DNA from: Billgrantia azerbaijanica
GTDB taxonomy: Bacteria > Pseudomonadota > Gammaproteobacteria > Pseudomonadales > Halomonadaceae
Assembly (NCBI GenBank): GCA_004551485.1
Contig: SBLD01000002.1
Location: forward strand, 372,001 to 436,000
Length of the DNA: 64,000 nt
Reading direction: 5' to 3'
Shown here: positions 26,676 through 38,040 of the stretch, piece after piece
Position numbering within the stretch: position 1 is the stretch's first letter
How the letters are laid out: each line of letters opens with the position of its first letter
The notes under the pieces: generated by a model
Told to the model about the DNA's origin: nothing
Database searches by the model: none
The model's input: only the letters and a program-made list of their open reading frames with translations
Position numbers and translations under genes: made by a program

Positions 26676-27989
26676 GTGGGGAAAGAAAAAGGGGGCAGGG
26701 TGACAAGGGGGCGCTGCTGTCAGGCATGGCACCATCGCCCGACCCGCTGCATGGCCTGGCTGGTCGGGCTGGCAGTGTTCTGGCAAGGCGCGTTCACGCT
26801 GGTGGTGCCGTTGGCCCAATACGCCGTGCCGATCGTGCTATCGGCCGGCATGTCGGCTCGCCCCTGGCGACGCTGGTCATCGTCGATTCGGGGACGTGCG
26901 CAGCTGCTGCTGCCGGGCATCGTGGCGCTGCTGCTCGGGGTGAGTTGGGTCGGCATGGGGCTGTGGCATGGCGAGGCAGCACGTGCCTGGTGGGTCAGTT
27001 GGCCGGCGTGGCTGGCGCTGCCGATGCTGCTGGCGTTGCTGGCCTGGCCGCCGCCCCTTGGCTGGCTGTTCGCCGGCATGGCGGCGGGCGGCGTGGCCAG
27101 TGCTGTCTGGGCGGCCTGGCTGACGCTGCTGGTCGGGCGCAACCGCGCCGAGGGTCCGGAGCCCCTGGATGCCATCCTTTTCGGCAACCTGGGGCTACTG
27201 CTGGGGCTCTTCTGCCTGGCGGGGCTGGGCTGGGCCTGGGGGCAGTTGCGTCGCGCATTCTGGGTGGTGGTGCTGCTGGCTGGCGCACTGGGTGGCCTGC
27301 TGACGTCGGCCCTCTCGGGAACGCGCGGTGGCTGGATCGTGTTGCCGCTGCTGCTGTGGGTCCTGTACTGGGGGTATGGGCGTCTGCTGCCGCGCGGTGG
27401 GCTCCTGGGGCTGCTGCTGGGGCTGATCGTGCTGGGGGCCACGCTCTACGCCGTGCCCCAGACGCGCGTCGAGCACCTCCTGGAGTCGGGGCTGGTCGCC
27501 ACCTGGCGTTTCCTGGCGGGTGAGCGAAGTGTGGAGGTAAACGGCGCTCGGCTGGAGATGTGGCGCGGGGCGGTGCAACTGGTGGCAGAGCGGCCGTTGA
27601 CGGGCTGGGGGGCATCGGGATACCAGCGCGGCATGGCAAGGTTGAGTGAACAGGGCCGGATCGATCCCGAGGCGGCGCGCTTCTGGCACGCCCATCACGA
27701 TCTCCTGGATGCCTGGGTGAAGTGGGGCTTGCCCGGTGTGCTGCTGCTGGCCTGCTACTATGCCACGCCGCTGTGGCTCTTCCGGCGAGGGCTCGGGGCT
27801 CGCGACCCCGCCTGCCGGGCGCTGGCGCTGTGCGGCGTGCTGCTGCCCGTGGCCTTCATCGGCTACGGGCTCAGCTACAGCTTCATGGCCTATTCGGCCG
27901 TATTGGCGATCTACACCAGCTGGCTGGTCATCCTGTGGGGAGCGTATGCGACCCGCTGCAGGGCAGGATGTCACTCGTCCTTGAGCTGA
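26676..27989 (+). CDS. O-antigen ligase-like membrane protein
   Basis: A protein of up to 437 residues, mostly membrane helices (about ten). The late segment WRGAVQLVAERPLTGWG, then FWHAHHDLLDAWVKWG and GVLLLACYYATPL, is the Wzy_C pattern of WaaL-type ligases, including the essential periplasmic His (HAHHD). It may ligate polymer to lipid A core or be a second polymerase. Start uncertain: GTG at 26676, GTG at 26700 (aaggggg upstream) or ATG at 26751; the mature domain starts near MAWLVGLAVF. It ends overlapping the convergent DUF488 gene by 19 bases. High GC contrasts with the Wzy-like gene at 16496. Confidence 0.82.
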   Translation: MGKEKGGRVTRGRCCQAWHHRPTRCMAWLVGLAVFWQGAFTLVVPLAQYAVPIVLSAGMSARPWRRWSSSIRGRAQLLLPGIVALLLGVSWVGMGLWHGEAARAWWVSWPAWLALPMLLALLAWPPPLGWLFAGMAAGGVASAVWAAWLTLLVGRNRAEGPEPLDAILFGNLGLLLGLFCLAGLGWAWGQLRRAFWVVVLLAGALGGLLTSALSGTRGGWIVLPLLLWVLYWGYGRLLPRGGLLGLLLGLIVLGATLYAVPQTRVEHLLESGLVATWRFLAGERSVEVNGARLEMWRGAVQLVAERPLTGWGASGYQRGMARLSEQGRIDPEAARFWHAHHDLLDAWVKWGLPGVLLLACYYATPLWLFRRGLGARDPACRALALCGVLLPVAFIGYGLSYSFMAYSAVLAIYTSWLVILWGAYATRCRAGCHSSLS

Positions 27990-28396
27990 TGCCGGTAGCA
28001 CGGTGGTGATGTCGGCTCGGCATCCTCGGCATCCTCCTCGCGCAGCGCTCGGAGGAGCGCGTCGCGCAGGATTGGCAGGTGCGATTCGTCGAGGTTGCGG
28101 GTGGCGGAGAGCAGCGTCAGTCGGCCCTGGCGGGCATGACGCATGAGTGGTACCAGGCTCTCCGGATCGTCGCGCAGTTCGCCACGATAGCGGGCGGCGA
28201 AGACGCCCGGGCTGATCTCGCCCTGGTGGTACTGGCGGCGCAGGGCCGGCGACGGTGAGGCATCGCGGTACCAGTCGGTGAGCGCAAGGCCTTCACGACG
28301 CTTGCCGCGAGGCCAGAGGCGGTCGACCAGCACGCGGGCACCGTCGTCCGGTTCCGGGGGGCTGTAGATGCGCTTGAGGGCGATGTCGTAGCTCAT
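27971..28396 (-). CDS. DUF488 family protein
   Basis: A 141-residue protein starting MSYDIALKRIY, with LVDRLWPRGKRREG, WYRDASPSP and LLSATRNLDESH, the conserved blocks of DUF488 (YeaO-like) proteins. The function is unknown; the family has been suggested to bind nucleic acid or act on small molecules, without firm evidence. A good aggattgcc site precedes the start. Its 3' end overlaps the ligase-like gene on the other strand. Confidence 0.85.
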   Translation of the reverse strand: MSYDIALKRIYSPPEPDDGARVLVDRLWPRGKRREGLALTDWYRDASPSPALRRQYHQGEISPGVFAARYRGELRDDPESLVPLMRHARQGRLTLLSATRNLDESHLPILRDALLRALREEDAEDAEPTSPPCYRHQLKDE

Positions 28397-28463
28397 GGGC
28401 AATCCTCCGTGAGTCCGGCCAGCTGCCAGCCTAGCCGGCCTCAGCGGTGCGTTTCCAGTGCTT

Positions 28464-29429
28464 TCAACGGTCGCTCTCTCCGGCCTCGGCCAGCGCATCC
28501 CGTGCGCGGGACTGCCAGGGGCCGGGGAGGGCGGCGGCGTGGCGCAGGGCGGCCCGGGCGGCGTCACTCTCGCCCTGTTGGCGCAGTGCCAACCCCAGGT
28601 TCAGCCAGCCGGCGGCAAGCTCGTCGTCCACCGCCACGGCGCGGCGAAAGGCGTGGATGGCCCCGCGGCGGTCACCCGTGGCGTGGCGGGCGTTGCCGAG
28701 CGCGAAGTGCGCCATGGCCGCCCCGGGGAAACGCTGGGTGAGTGCCTCCCAGCCGGGCAGAGCGGCCTCGACACCCTGCACGCGTTCGAAATCGGCTGTG
28801 GCGGCAATGGCGTCATCGGCGTCGATTCCGACTGGCAGGTCACCGGGGGGCAGCGCGACGAAGGCCCAGCGGTCGCTGCGGGCCCAGGTGGCGTCGAAGC
28901 GGCGGAAGGACTCGATGCGCTCGGCCTCTTCACCGCTGTGCAGGATCAGCTCGTTGGCATCGCGGTCGTAGCCGATGGCCACGGCATAGTGCCACAGCGG
29001 CCAGGCGGGCAGGGCCAGGTTCTGCAGCACCACGACCGGCTGGCCGTCGGCGAGCTCAGTGAGCAGTGCCTCGAAGCGATTGTCGATCACGAAGGGGATG
29101 CGGCCGTGGCGGCGCACGGCCGCGAGCATCTCGGGCTGTACGCTGCCCTCGCGGCCGGGCAGGAAGACCTGGGGAATCAACTCGTCCACGCTCGCCTCGA
29201 CCCCCTGATGATTAAGCGCCATGGCCAGCGAGGCGGGCCCGCACTGGTAGTCGCGCTGGGCGTGGAAGGGAACGTCTTCGATCAGGGCCCGGCTCGGCAG
29301 CGCCTGGACGGCGCTCTCGCTCAGGCGGGGCGTGGTGGCGCATCCCTCGAGCAGCACCAGTACGAGCCCCAACAGCAGAACGCCCGCCAGGCGGGCGCTC
29401 CGGATGCCGTGGGATGGAGGGCGTGTCAT
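28464..29429 (-). CDS. PA2778-like lipoprotein with C39-type peptidase fold and TPR
   Basis: A 321-residue predicted lipoprotein: signal helix at residues 13-28 and lipobox LEGC. The peptidase part has the catalytic Cys in DYQCGPASLAMAL and the His in LWHYAVAIGYD, as in C39-like bacteriocin-processing peptidases. The C-terminal part (about 225-315) holds tetratricopeptide-like repeats (FALGNARHATGDRRGAIHAF and AAGWLNLGLALRQQG). Layout and neighbour match Pseudomonas PA2778, next to PA2779. It probably acts at the outer or inner membrane facing the periplasm; its target is unknown. It starts 13 bases after the PA2779-like stop, so the two form one unit. Confidence 0.85.
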   Translation of the reverse strand: MTRPPSHGIRSARLAGVLLLGLVLVLLEGCATTPRLSESAVQALPSRALIEDVPFHAQRDYQCGPASLAMALNHQGVEASVDELIPQVFLPGREGSVQPEMLAAVRRHGRIPFVIDNRFEALLTELADGQPVVVLQNLALPAWPLWHYAVAIGYDRDANELILHSGEEAERIESFRRFDATWARSDRWAFVALPPGDLPVGIDADDAIAATADFERVQGVEAALPGWEALTQRFPGAAMAHFALGNARHATGDRRGAIHAFRRAVAVDDELAAGWLNLGLALRQQGESDAARAALRHAAALPGPWQSRARDALAEAGESDR

Positions 29430-29442
29430 CGTCAGCCGATGT

Positions 29443-29838
29443 TCAGCGGGTGAACGGGAAGACGTTGGTCAGGCCGAGGATGTCGGTGACCAGCAGGATC
29501 ACGAAGACGGCAAAGAGCGCGCCCACGACGCTGGCCCCGGCCGGCATCTCGTCGAGCTGGTCGGCCATCTGGTGTGCCTCGTCATCGGAGAGCGCCGCCA
29601 CGCGGGCTTCCACGTCCGCCGGGTCGACACCCTGGGCAAGCAGCTGTTCGCGCACGTCGTCACGCGCCAGCACCTCATGGATGCGCTCGCGGGCGTCGGT
29701 GGTGCGCTCGGCATCGAGAGCCGCCTGCGTGCCGATCAGTCCGCCGTCCGATGCCTGGGGGGCGGCGGCAACCGGCAGGCTGCCCAGTACCATGGCGACG
29801 ATCAGCAGAGGGCTGATAAAGCGACGAAAGGTTTTCAT
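29443..29838 (-). CDS. PA2779-like small membrane protein
   Basis: A 131-residue protein with an N-terminal signal (PLLIVAMVLGSLPVAAAP), an acidic helical middle (residues 40-100, with the repeated pattern VLARDDVREQLLAQGVDP) and a C-terminal membrane helix (VVGALFAVFVILLVTDIL). It matches the PA2779 family, which lies next to PA2778-like peptidases in other genomes. It may be the substrate, scaffold or immunity-like partner of that peptidase. An aaggagcc site is present upstream. Confidence 0.82.
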   Translation of the reverse strand: MKTFRRFISPLLIVAMVLGSLPVAAAPQASDGGLIGTQAALDAERTTDARERIHEVLARDDVREQLLAQGVDPADVEARVAALSDDEAHQMADQLDEMPAGASVVGALFAVFVILLVTDILGLTNVFPFTR

Positions 29839-29978
29839 GGTGTGGCTCCTTCTCTTTTTTCAATGGGCTTCCAGAGTGGTTTCGGCACGCAGTGCCGGCG
29901 ATGGGTCGCGAGCGTCCTTTCGCGATGTGGCCCTCGTCAGTATAAGAACAAAGCGCGAGAAATTTCATGTTCTTGCGA

Positions 29979-31100
29979 TCACGCTGGGCTCAACTCAATG
30001 CAGTTGCGGCCGTTGGTCTTGGCCAGGTAGAGCGCTCGGTCGGCGCGCGAGTAGAGTCCGTCGAAGTCGGACTCGGGCCCGCTGCCCGTGGCCAGACCCA
30101 GGCTGACGGTGAGCGTCGAGGGCACGCCGAGCGTCTCCTCGTCGAGGCCAGTCACACGCTGACGAATCCGCTCGGCGAGCTCGAGAGCCCCGTCCGCCTC
30201 CGTGTCGGGCATCAGGATGCAGAACTCCTCGCCCCCGATGCGCGTCACGGTGTCGGCCTGGCGCGTCTCTTCCCGCAGTGCCCGGGCGAAGACCGCAAGG
30301 ACCCGGTCGCCGGCCGGATGACCCCAGGCATCGTTCAACTGCTTGAAGTGGTCGAGATCCAGCAGGAGCAGGCTAAGCGGTCGCCCGTTGCGCAGGCTCT
30401 GCTCATGGAGCCGCTTGGCGGTTTCCAGCAGGTAGCGGCGATTGCCAAGGCCCGTCAGCTCATCGATGAGGCTGAGGCGGGTGACGATCTCGCGCTGGCG
30501 GCTCAAGTGCAGCAGTGCCAGCATCAGTCCGCCCACCACCAACAGCGCCAGCAGCACGAGCAGGCCGATTGCCCAGGAGAACCGCTCCAGGATGCGAAGC
30601 TGGTCAGCCGCCGCCGCATGCACCTGCTCGTTGAGTTCGCTGTAGGCCCATGCCAGCTCATTCTCGATCTCCCGCCCCAGGGCGATGAGGGAGGCCGTTT
30701 CCGGCATGCCGCCGTCGATCAGGGCCTGCAGCTCGGAAAGGCGAGACTCGGCGTGTCGCAGCGCTGCCACCTGCGGGGCGTAATCGTCGGGATTGAGCTG
30801 GCTCCGCTCGAGACCGTGGGTTACGGCAGCGATATGCTGCGGAATGCGCCACAGCAGGTTCTCGAGCTGCCGCTCATGCAGGAGCCGGGAGGGCTCCTGA
30901 AGGCCGTCCAGGGTCGCCCGCAGCATTATCGGATGCTGCTGGGCACGTACCACATCGGCCACCAGTGCCGTGTAGTTGGCACCCACGTGCTGGCGGGCCT
31001 GGACCATGTAGAGACCGATGGCCAAGGCACAGATGCCGCTCAGCAGGGTGAAGGCCAGCGCCATGCGCCAGCCCAGGGCGAAGGGACCGCGCCCGGTCAT
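29979..31100 (-). CDS. Membrane diguanylate cyclase
   Basis: A 373-residue protein starting at ATG 31100, overlapping the upstream stop as ATGA. Helices at residues 10-30 and 180-205 enclose a periplasmic sensing region of about 150 residues. The GGDEF domain (about 215-370) has LIDELTGLGNRRYL, LDLDHFK and RIGGEEF, so the active site is intact, and RQAD five residues earlier forms an inhibitory I-site. It should make cyclic di-GMP and respond to feedback. The overlap suggests that its periplasmic input comes from the molybdopterin-fold protein made just before it. Confidence 0.92.
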   Translation of the reverse strand: MTGRGPFALGWRMALAFTLLSGICALAIGLYMVQARQHVGANYTALVADVVRAQQHPIMLRATLDGLQEPSRLLHERQLENLLWRIPQHIAAVTHGLERSQLNPDDYAPQVAALRHAESRLSELQALIDGGMPETASLIALGREIENELAWAYSELNEQVHAAAADQLRILERFSWAIGLLVLLALLVVGGLMLALLHLSRQREIVTRLSLIDELTGLGNRRYLLETAKRLHEQSLRNGRPLSLLLLDLDHFKQLNDAWGHPAGDRVLAVFARALREETRQADTVTRIGGEEFCILMPDTEADGALELAERIRQRVTGLDEETLGVPSTLTVSLGLATGSGPESDFDGLYSRADRALYLAKTNGRNCIELSPA

Positions 31101-31660
31101 CGCGCCTGAATGGCCCGAATCGACCAGATCCACCGCGTCATCGTCTCGCTGCCATCGAGGACGGCCGCGGCGTCGGCCGGCACCAGCAGCATCGTGGGGC
31201 CGAACGTCTCCCGGGTGAGCGGTTCGCCGTCGAGCCGGGTGGCGAGCAGGTAGCGCTTGTCGTCACGGTTTTCCGGAGTGAGGAACACCGTGTAGTCGTC
31301 GTGGGCGATGAAGCGCAGGCGCGGCTCGTCCTCGAGGCCATGCGCGGTGAGGAAATCGTCGAGCCAGACGCCGGCGAAACGCCCTTCCGGGCCCTCGAAG
31401 TGGTGCAGGCTCACCTCGTGAAGCCCCAGCGACTCGATCTCGGCGCGGCTGACCGGGTGCTGTTCACCCCCGTGGTGGATCGTGAGGATGGGTGTGGTGT
31501 CCTGCGAGGGAGCAAGCTCGCTCGGTGTGACCGGTGCCGCCACGGCGGTGGCGGCGACGAGGAGCAGACTCATGAGGCCCGCTCGGGCGATGTTGTGCAG
31601 TGGCAGAAGGCTGCGGCGAGGCCAGGCGGTGGCCAGGGAGAGGGACAGGCGCATGGGCAT
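31097..31660 (-). CDS. Periplasmic molybdopterin-oxidoreductase-fold protein
   Basis: A 187-residue protein with a signal peptide (about residues 20-42; SLLLVAATAVAAP). The rest resembles the oxidoreductase molybdopterin-binding (SUOX) fold in its minimal form: VSRAEIESLGLHEV, FAGVWLDDFLTAHG, YTVFLTPEN and MLLVPADAA. No Cys ligand for molybdenum is visible, so it may no longer bind the cofactor and act as a ligand or protein sensor. It is coupled to a diguanylate cyclase by an ATGA overlap, as seen for similar pairs in pseudomonads. Confidence 0.75.
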   Translation of the reverse strand: MPMRLSLSLATAWPRRSLLPLHNIARAGLMSLLLVAATAVAAPVTPSELAPSQDTTPILTIHHGGEQHPVSRAEIESLGLHEVSLHHFEGPEGRFAGVWLDDFLTAHGLEDEPRLRFIAHDDYTVFLTPENRDDKRYLLATRLDGEPLTRETFGPTMLLVPADAAAVLDGSETMTRWIWSIRAIQAR

Positions 31661-31736
31661 GGGCTCGACATCAAGGGATGGTTAATAGAGTGGCAGAAAT
31701 CTGCAACCGTGGCATGACGTCGCACCAACGCTGCCG

Positions 31737-32795
31737 TCAACCAATCCGGTAGGAGCTCGGCAGCTCCGCCAGCGGGCCGCGACCGCCGGCCAGCGTCAGG
31801 GCCAGGTCGTGCAGGCCGTCCCAGGGCGGCAGGGGCGAGGCGCCCTTGATGGCGAGATCGAGGCGCTGGGCGAAGAGCAGCAGTTTGTGCAGACGGCGGC
31901 TGGGCAGGCGGGCGATGGCCTGCTGGTAGGCGGGACGGCGTTTCTCGAAGATGGCCGGCTTCTGCGCCTTGCAGGCGTGCTCGAAGCTCTGGCCCTGGTC
32001 GAGGTGCTGCTGCAGCGAGAGCAGGGTGCGCAGCTCCCGTGTCAGCGCCCACAGCACGATGGGCGTCTCGACTCCCTCGCTGCGCAGCCCGGCGATGATG
32101 CGTGAGACGCGCGCCTGCTCGCCCTTGAGGCAGGCGTCCACCAAGGTGAAGACGTCGAAGCGGGCGCTGTCCTCCACGTCGCCGGCGATCTGCCGGGCGG
32201 TGACCTTGCTCCCGGGAGGCATCAGCAGGGCCAGCTTCTGCAGTTCCTGGTCGGCGGCCAGCAGGTTGCCTTCGGTGCGCTCACCGAGCAGGCGTGCCGC
32301 ATCCAGGTCGAGGCCGAGACCGTGCCGTTCGGCGCGGTCGCGTAGCCAGAAGCCCAGCCGCGAGGCGTCCACGGGCCACACCGGCACGAACAGGCCGACC
32401 TTGTCGAGCGCCTGGAACCAGGCGCTCTTCTGCTGGCGGAAGTCGAGCTTGCCCATGCTGATCAGCAGCACGTCGTCGCTGCCGGCGAGGCGCTCGGCGT
32501 GCTCCTTGAGGGCACGCCCGCCCTCCTGGCCCAGGCTATGGCCGCCCAGGCGCAGCTCGATCAGCTTGCTGGCACCGAACAGCGAGAGGTTGCTGGCCGT
32601 CTCGTGCAGCTGGCCCCAGGCGAAGTTGGCCTCCACGTGGAGCACCTCGCGCTCCTCGATGCCGCGCTCGCGGGCGGCGGCGCGCACGGCGTCGCAGGCC
32701 TCCATGTGCTGCAGCGGCTCCTCGCCGGCCACGATCACCACCGGCGGCAGCTTCTTCGCCAGCGCCTCGGGGAGCTTGTCGGCAAAGACCTTCAC
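31737..32795 (-). CDS. holA: DNA polymerase III delta subunit
   Basis: A 352-residue protein of normal HolA length. It contains VVIVAGEEPLQ in place of a Walker A, FGASKLIELRLG, LLISMGKLDFRQQKSAWF and VLWALTRELRTL, which mark the delta subunit of the clamp loader. Delta opens the beta clamp during loading. It follows lptE by 24 bases, and the order leuS-lptE-holA is conserved in gammaproteobacteria. Confidence 0.95.
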   Translation of the reverse strand: MKVFADKLPEALAKKLPPVVIVAGEEPLQHMEACDAVRAAARERGIEEREVLHVEANFAWGQLHETASNLSLFGASKLIELRLGGHSLGQEGGRALKEHAERLAGSDDVLLISMGKLDFRQQKSAWFQALDKVGLFVPVWPVDASRLGFWLRDRAERHGLGLDLDAARLLGERTEGNLLAADQELQKLALLMPPGSKVTARQIAGDVEDSARFDVFTLVDACLKGEQARVSRIIAGLRSEGVETPIVLWALTRELRTLLSLQQHLDQGQSFEHACKAQKPAIFEKRRPAYQQAIARLPSRRLHKLLLFAQRLDLAIKGASPLPPWDGLHDLALTLAGGRGPLAELPSSYRIG

Positions 32796-32819
32796 GGCAC
32801 GACCTTCATGACAGGATCC

Positions 32820-33311
32820 TCATGCCTCGTCGAGGCTGCGCAGACGTTCGAGCAACTGGCGCACGGCCTCGTCGCGCAGCTCCCGCCGGGTCTCCTCGCG
32901 CTGCTGCTCCTGCGCCAGCAGGTTGTCGTCGCTTACCGTGAGGCGGCGGCTGACCTCGAGCGTCTGCTGCGGCAGGCGATAGGCGCCATCGGCCTGGCGC
33001 TGCACCGAGAAGGGCACGGTGAGCTGCATCTCGAGCTCCCGGGTCCCCGCATCGAGCACGCTCAGGCGGTGCTCGCGGAACGTCTCGCGACCCAGATTGA
33101 GCACCCAGGGGGCGCCCTCATCCACCCGGGTGCCGCTCGCTCGCAGGCGCTCGGCGAGGCGTTCGGTCAGCTCGCCCCGTGGCCCGGACAGCGCCACGGC
33201 GCCGGTGGCCGGGCCTCCGGCATCGCGGCCGCGCAGGCGAAAGCCGCAGCCGGACAGCGCCAGGAGGGCGCCGCCGACCAGGGTGCGTTCGAGAAAGGTG
33301 CGACGCTGCAT
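32820..33311 (-). CDS. lptE: LPS-assembly lipoprotein LptE
   Basis: A 163-residue lipoprotein with the lipobox LSGC followed by GFRLRG, the typical LptE N-terminus, and the plug-domain features FSVQRQADGAYRLP and DDNLLAQEQQREE. It works with LptD in the outer membrane to insert lipopolysaccharide. The start at 33311 (ggagc upstream) gives a signal beginning QRRTFLERTL, which resembles a twin-arginine signal, unusual for LptE. It lies between leuS and holA. Confidence 0.93.
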   Translation of the reverse strand: MQRRTFLERTLVGGALLALSGCGFRLRGRDAGGPATGAVALSGPRGELTERLAERLRASGTRVDEGAPWVLNLGRETFREHRLSVLDAGTRELEMQLTVPFSVQRQADGAYRLPQQTLEVSRRLTVSDDNLLAQEQQREETRRELRDEAVRQLLERLRSLDEA

Positions 33312-33341
33312 GGGAGCTCCTTGGCCTGACAGGACGGGCAC

Positions 33342-36080
<2,739 letters not shown>

Positions 36081-36163
36081 CTAAATGGTACCCAAGGATA
36101 CCCCAGTCGGGCGGGAGCGGCCATGCCTGTCCCCGCTCGTGAGTCGCGTCGAGGAGAGAGAGC

Positions 36164-36679
36164 ATGAGCAAAGGTCCCGAATCAAAACGCGAGCATCGCC
36201 TGCGTGAAGGCTATGAGCGCATGCTGGCCCGCCTGCAGGAAGGGCGCCGGGAGTTGACCTGGGAGAACCTGCAGAAGGAGCTGGACGAGGCGGTGGAGTT
36301 CGAGGCCGAGCTCGCGGAGTTCACCAAGGACGAGCTCGCCCTGCTGCGCGCCTGGCTGGAGCGCGACCTGGTCGACATGCGCCGCTACCTCAGGGCCGGT
36401 GGGCGCGGCGTGGCCAGTTGGTTGGGCATCGACCTCGACCAGCTGTCGCGCACGGTGGTGGAGTCGCTGTTCGCCATCGCCGATCGCAGCAAGATCGAGC
36501 GGGCACGGTTCGAGGAGAACCTGGAGGCCGCCCGCGCCGACTACTGCGAGGGTGAGCTGGCTGCGCCCGGACGCATGGCCTGCGTGCACTGTGACGCCGT
36601 GGTCGAGCTGGAGGGCGTCACCCGCATCGAGCCATGCCATCGCTGTGGGCATCGCTACTTCTATCGCGTCTCGGAGTAG
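36164..36679 (+). CDS. Zinc-ribbon DUF1451 (YbeL-like) protein
   Basis: A 171-residue protein, mostly helical and charged, with a C-terminal zinc ribbon: a CVHC pair and CHRC about 18 residues on, ending GHRYFYRVSE. This is the DUF1451 family, found near leuS in many gammaproteobacteria and of unknown function. A gagagag purine-rich site is upstream. It is divergent from leuS. Confidence 0.88.
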   Translation: MSKGPESKREHRLREGYERMLARLQEGRRELTWENLQKELDEAVEFEAELAEFTKDELALLRAWLERDLVDMRRYLRAGGRGVASWLGIDLDQLSRTVVESLFAIADRSKIERARFEENLEAARADYCEGELAAPGRMACVHCDAVVELEGVTRIEPCHRCGHRYFYRVSE

Positions 36680-36685
36680 GGCGTC

Positions 36686-38011
36686 TCACAGCCACCCGTC
36701 CAGCACCAGCAGGGTGCCGACCACCAGGCCGCTCATCGCCAGAGCATAGCCGAGGTTGTGGCGCATCATCCGGTAGCCGCTGACGGCGTAGCGCCCCTGC
36801 AGCGAGAGGTTGATGCCGGAGAGCGGCCCCACCGAGGTGCCGACCGCCCAGGAGGACAGCGCCACGAAGGCGAACAGTGTCTGGCGGCTGCCTTCCAGGT
36901 CGAGCATCGAGGCCAGTACCGAGACGCCGATGATGGGGTGCAGTCCGGCGATGGCGCTGGCCACGATGCCCAGGAAGCTCAGGATGGCCTCGCGGGCGCC
37001 GAAACGGGCGAAGAGCGTCCAGTCGCTGCCGGTGGCGGCGGCGATCAGCGTCGAGAGACCGAGCGTCAATAACCCCGCCGAGAGGAACAGGGCGATCTCG
37101 CCGCGCATGGCCGGCAGGCGCGTGAGGCAGTGCCGGCGCACGCGGCGCAGCGTCCAGCGCGGCCCCGAGGGCAGGTTGGTGACCAGCGCCGCGCTCGGCA
37201 GCAGGAAGGTGATGATGCTGACGATGCCGAGTGCCGGCGTCAGGGCATAGTGGAACAGCAGCACCAGCGAGGCCATGATCAGTGGCATCAGCAGGCTGCG
37301 CGGCGAGAGCGAGAAGCCGGCCACCTCGCTGAGGTCGAAGCGTCGCGAGAGCTCGAGCGTGGTCAGGGCGCCGGCCACCAGCGCCAGGGGCAGGCCGGCG
37401 GCAAGCACCTGCGCGTAGTTCATGGCTGGCGCCAAGGTCAGCACCACGCCCATGGAGGCGAAGAACGGCGACCACAGGGCGGCGCTGGACAGGCCGCGGT
37501 TGAGGGCCAGCAGCTGGGGCAGGCTGAGCGGGCCGCGCCGCGCGAGGCGGTCGCCGATCATGAACACCGTCGAGAGGTTGAGGATGATGCCCAGCAGGTG
37601 GACGCCGAGCCAGGTGCCGGCGACGCCGCGGGCGCCGGTGACGGGGTGGCCCAGCGGGCGCCCATCGCGCCGGTTGCCGATCAGCCCGATGAAGCTCACC
37701 CCGACCAGCATGGCCACCACGTAGGTGTTGCCATCGAGGGCCGCCGGCCAGGCGACCCTGGCGCCGAAGCGGAAGTGCGCCGTGAGCAGCAGCGCCACGC
37801 CGATGGCGGCCAGGGCGCCGGCCTGCCAGCGGGTGCGTCGCGGGATGTCGCGCCACAGCAGCAGCGTCGCCAGCCACAGGGCGTAGCCGACCAGGTGCGG
37901 CAGCGGCGCGAGCCCGGCAAACCCCAGGATCTGCAGCACCAGGCCGGCGAGTATCAGGACTCCGGCCAGCGCATGGCGGGGCGAAACGGGGGGCGTGGCG
38001 GTCTCCGGCAC
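36686..38011 (-). CDS. Multi-pass membrane protein, probable permease
   Basis: A 441-residue protein with about eleven hydrophobic helices, including FHYALTPALGIVSIITFLLPS, and a Gly/Ser-rich C-terminal core (WAVGTSVGPLSGINLS) that looks like an ion-transporter hairpin loop. I cannot assign a family with confidence; an ion or small-molecule carrier of the IT-type fold is possible. It is convergent with the DUF1451 gene (6 bases apart) and follows the LysR gene on the same strand after 30 bases, so the two may be co-transcribed. Confidence 0.65.
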   Translation of the reverse strand: MPETATPPVSPRHALAGVLILAGLVLQILGFAGLAPLPHLVGYALWLATLLLWRDIPRRTRWQAGALAAIGVALLLTAHFRFGARVAWPAALDGNTYVVAMLVGVSFIGLIGNRRDGRPLGHPVTGARGVAGTWLGVHLLGIILNLSTVFMIGDRLARRGPLSLPQLLALNRGLSSAALWSPFFASMGVVLTLAPAMNYAQVLAAGLPLALVAGALTTLELSRRFDLSEVAGFSLSPRSLLMPLIMASLVLLFHYALTPALGIVSIITFLLPSAALVTNLPSGPRWTLRRVRRHCLTRLPAMRGEIALFLSAGLLTLGLSTLIAAATGSDWTLFARFGAREAILSFLGIVASAIAGLHPIIGVSVLASMLDLEGSRQTLFAFVALSSWAVGTSVGPLSGINLSLQGRYAVSGYRMMRHNLGYALAMSGLVVGTLLVLDGWL

Positions 38012-38040
38012 GGGCGGCTCCTGGGTAAATGATGAGCAGT

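Noticed and set aside
28458-29453. A plus-strand frame of 331 codons over the PA2778-like gene
   Set aside because: The minus-strand frame has a signal, a lipobox and catalytic residues; the plus frame has none.
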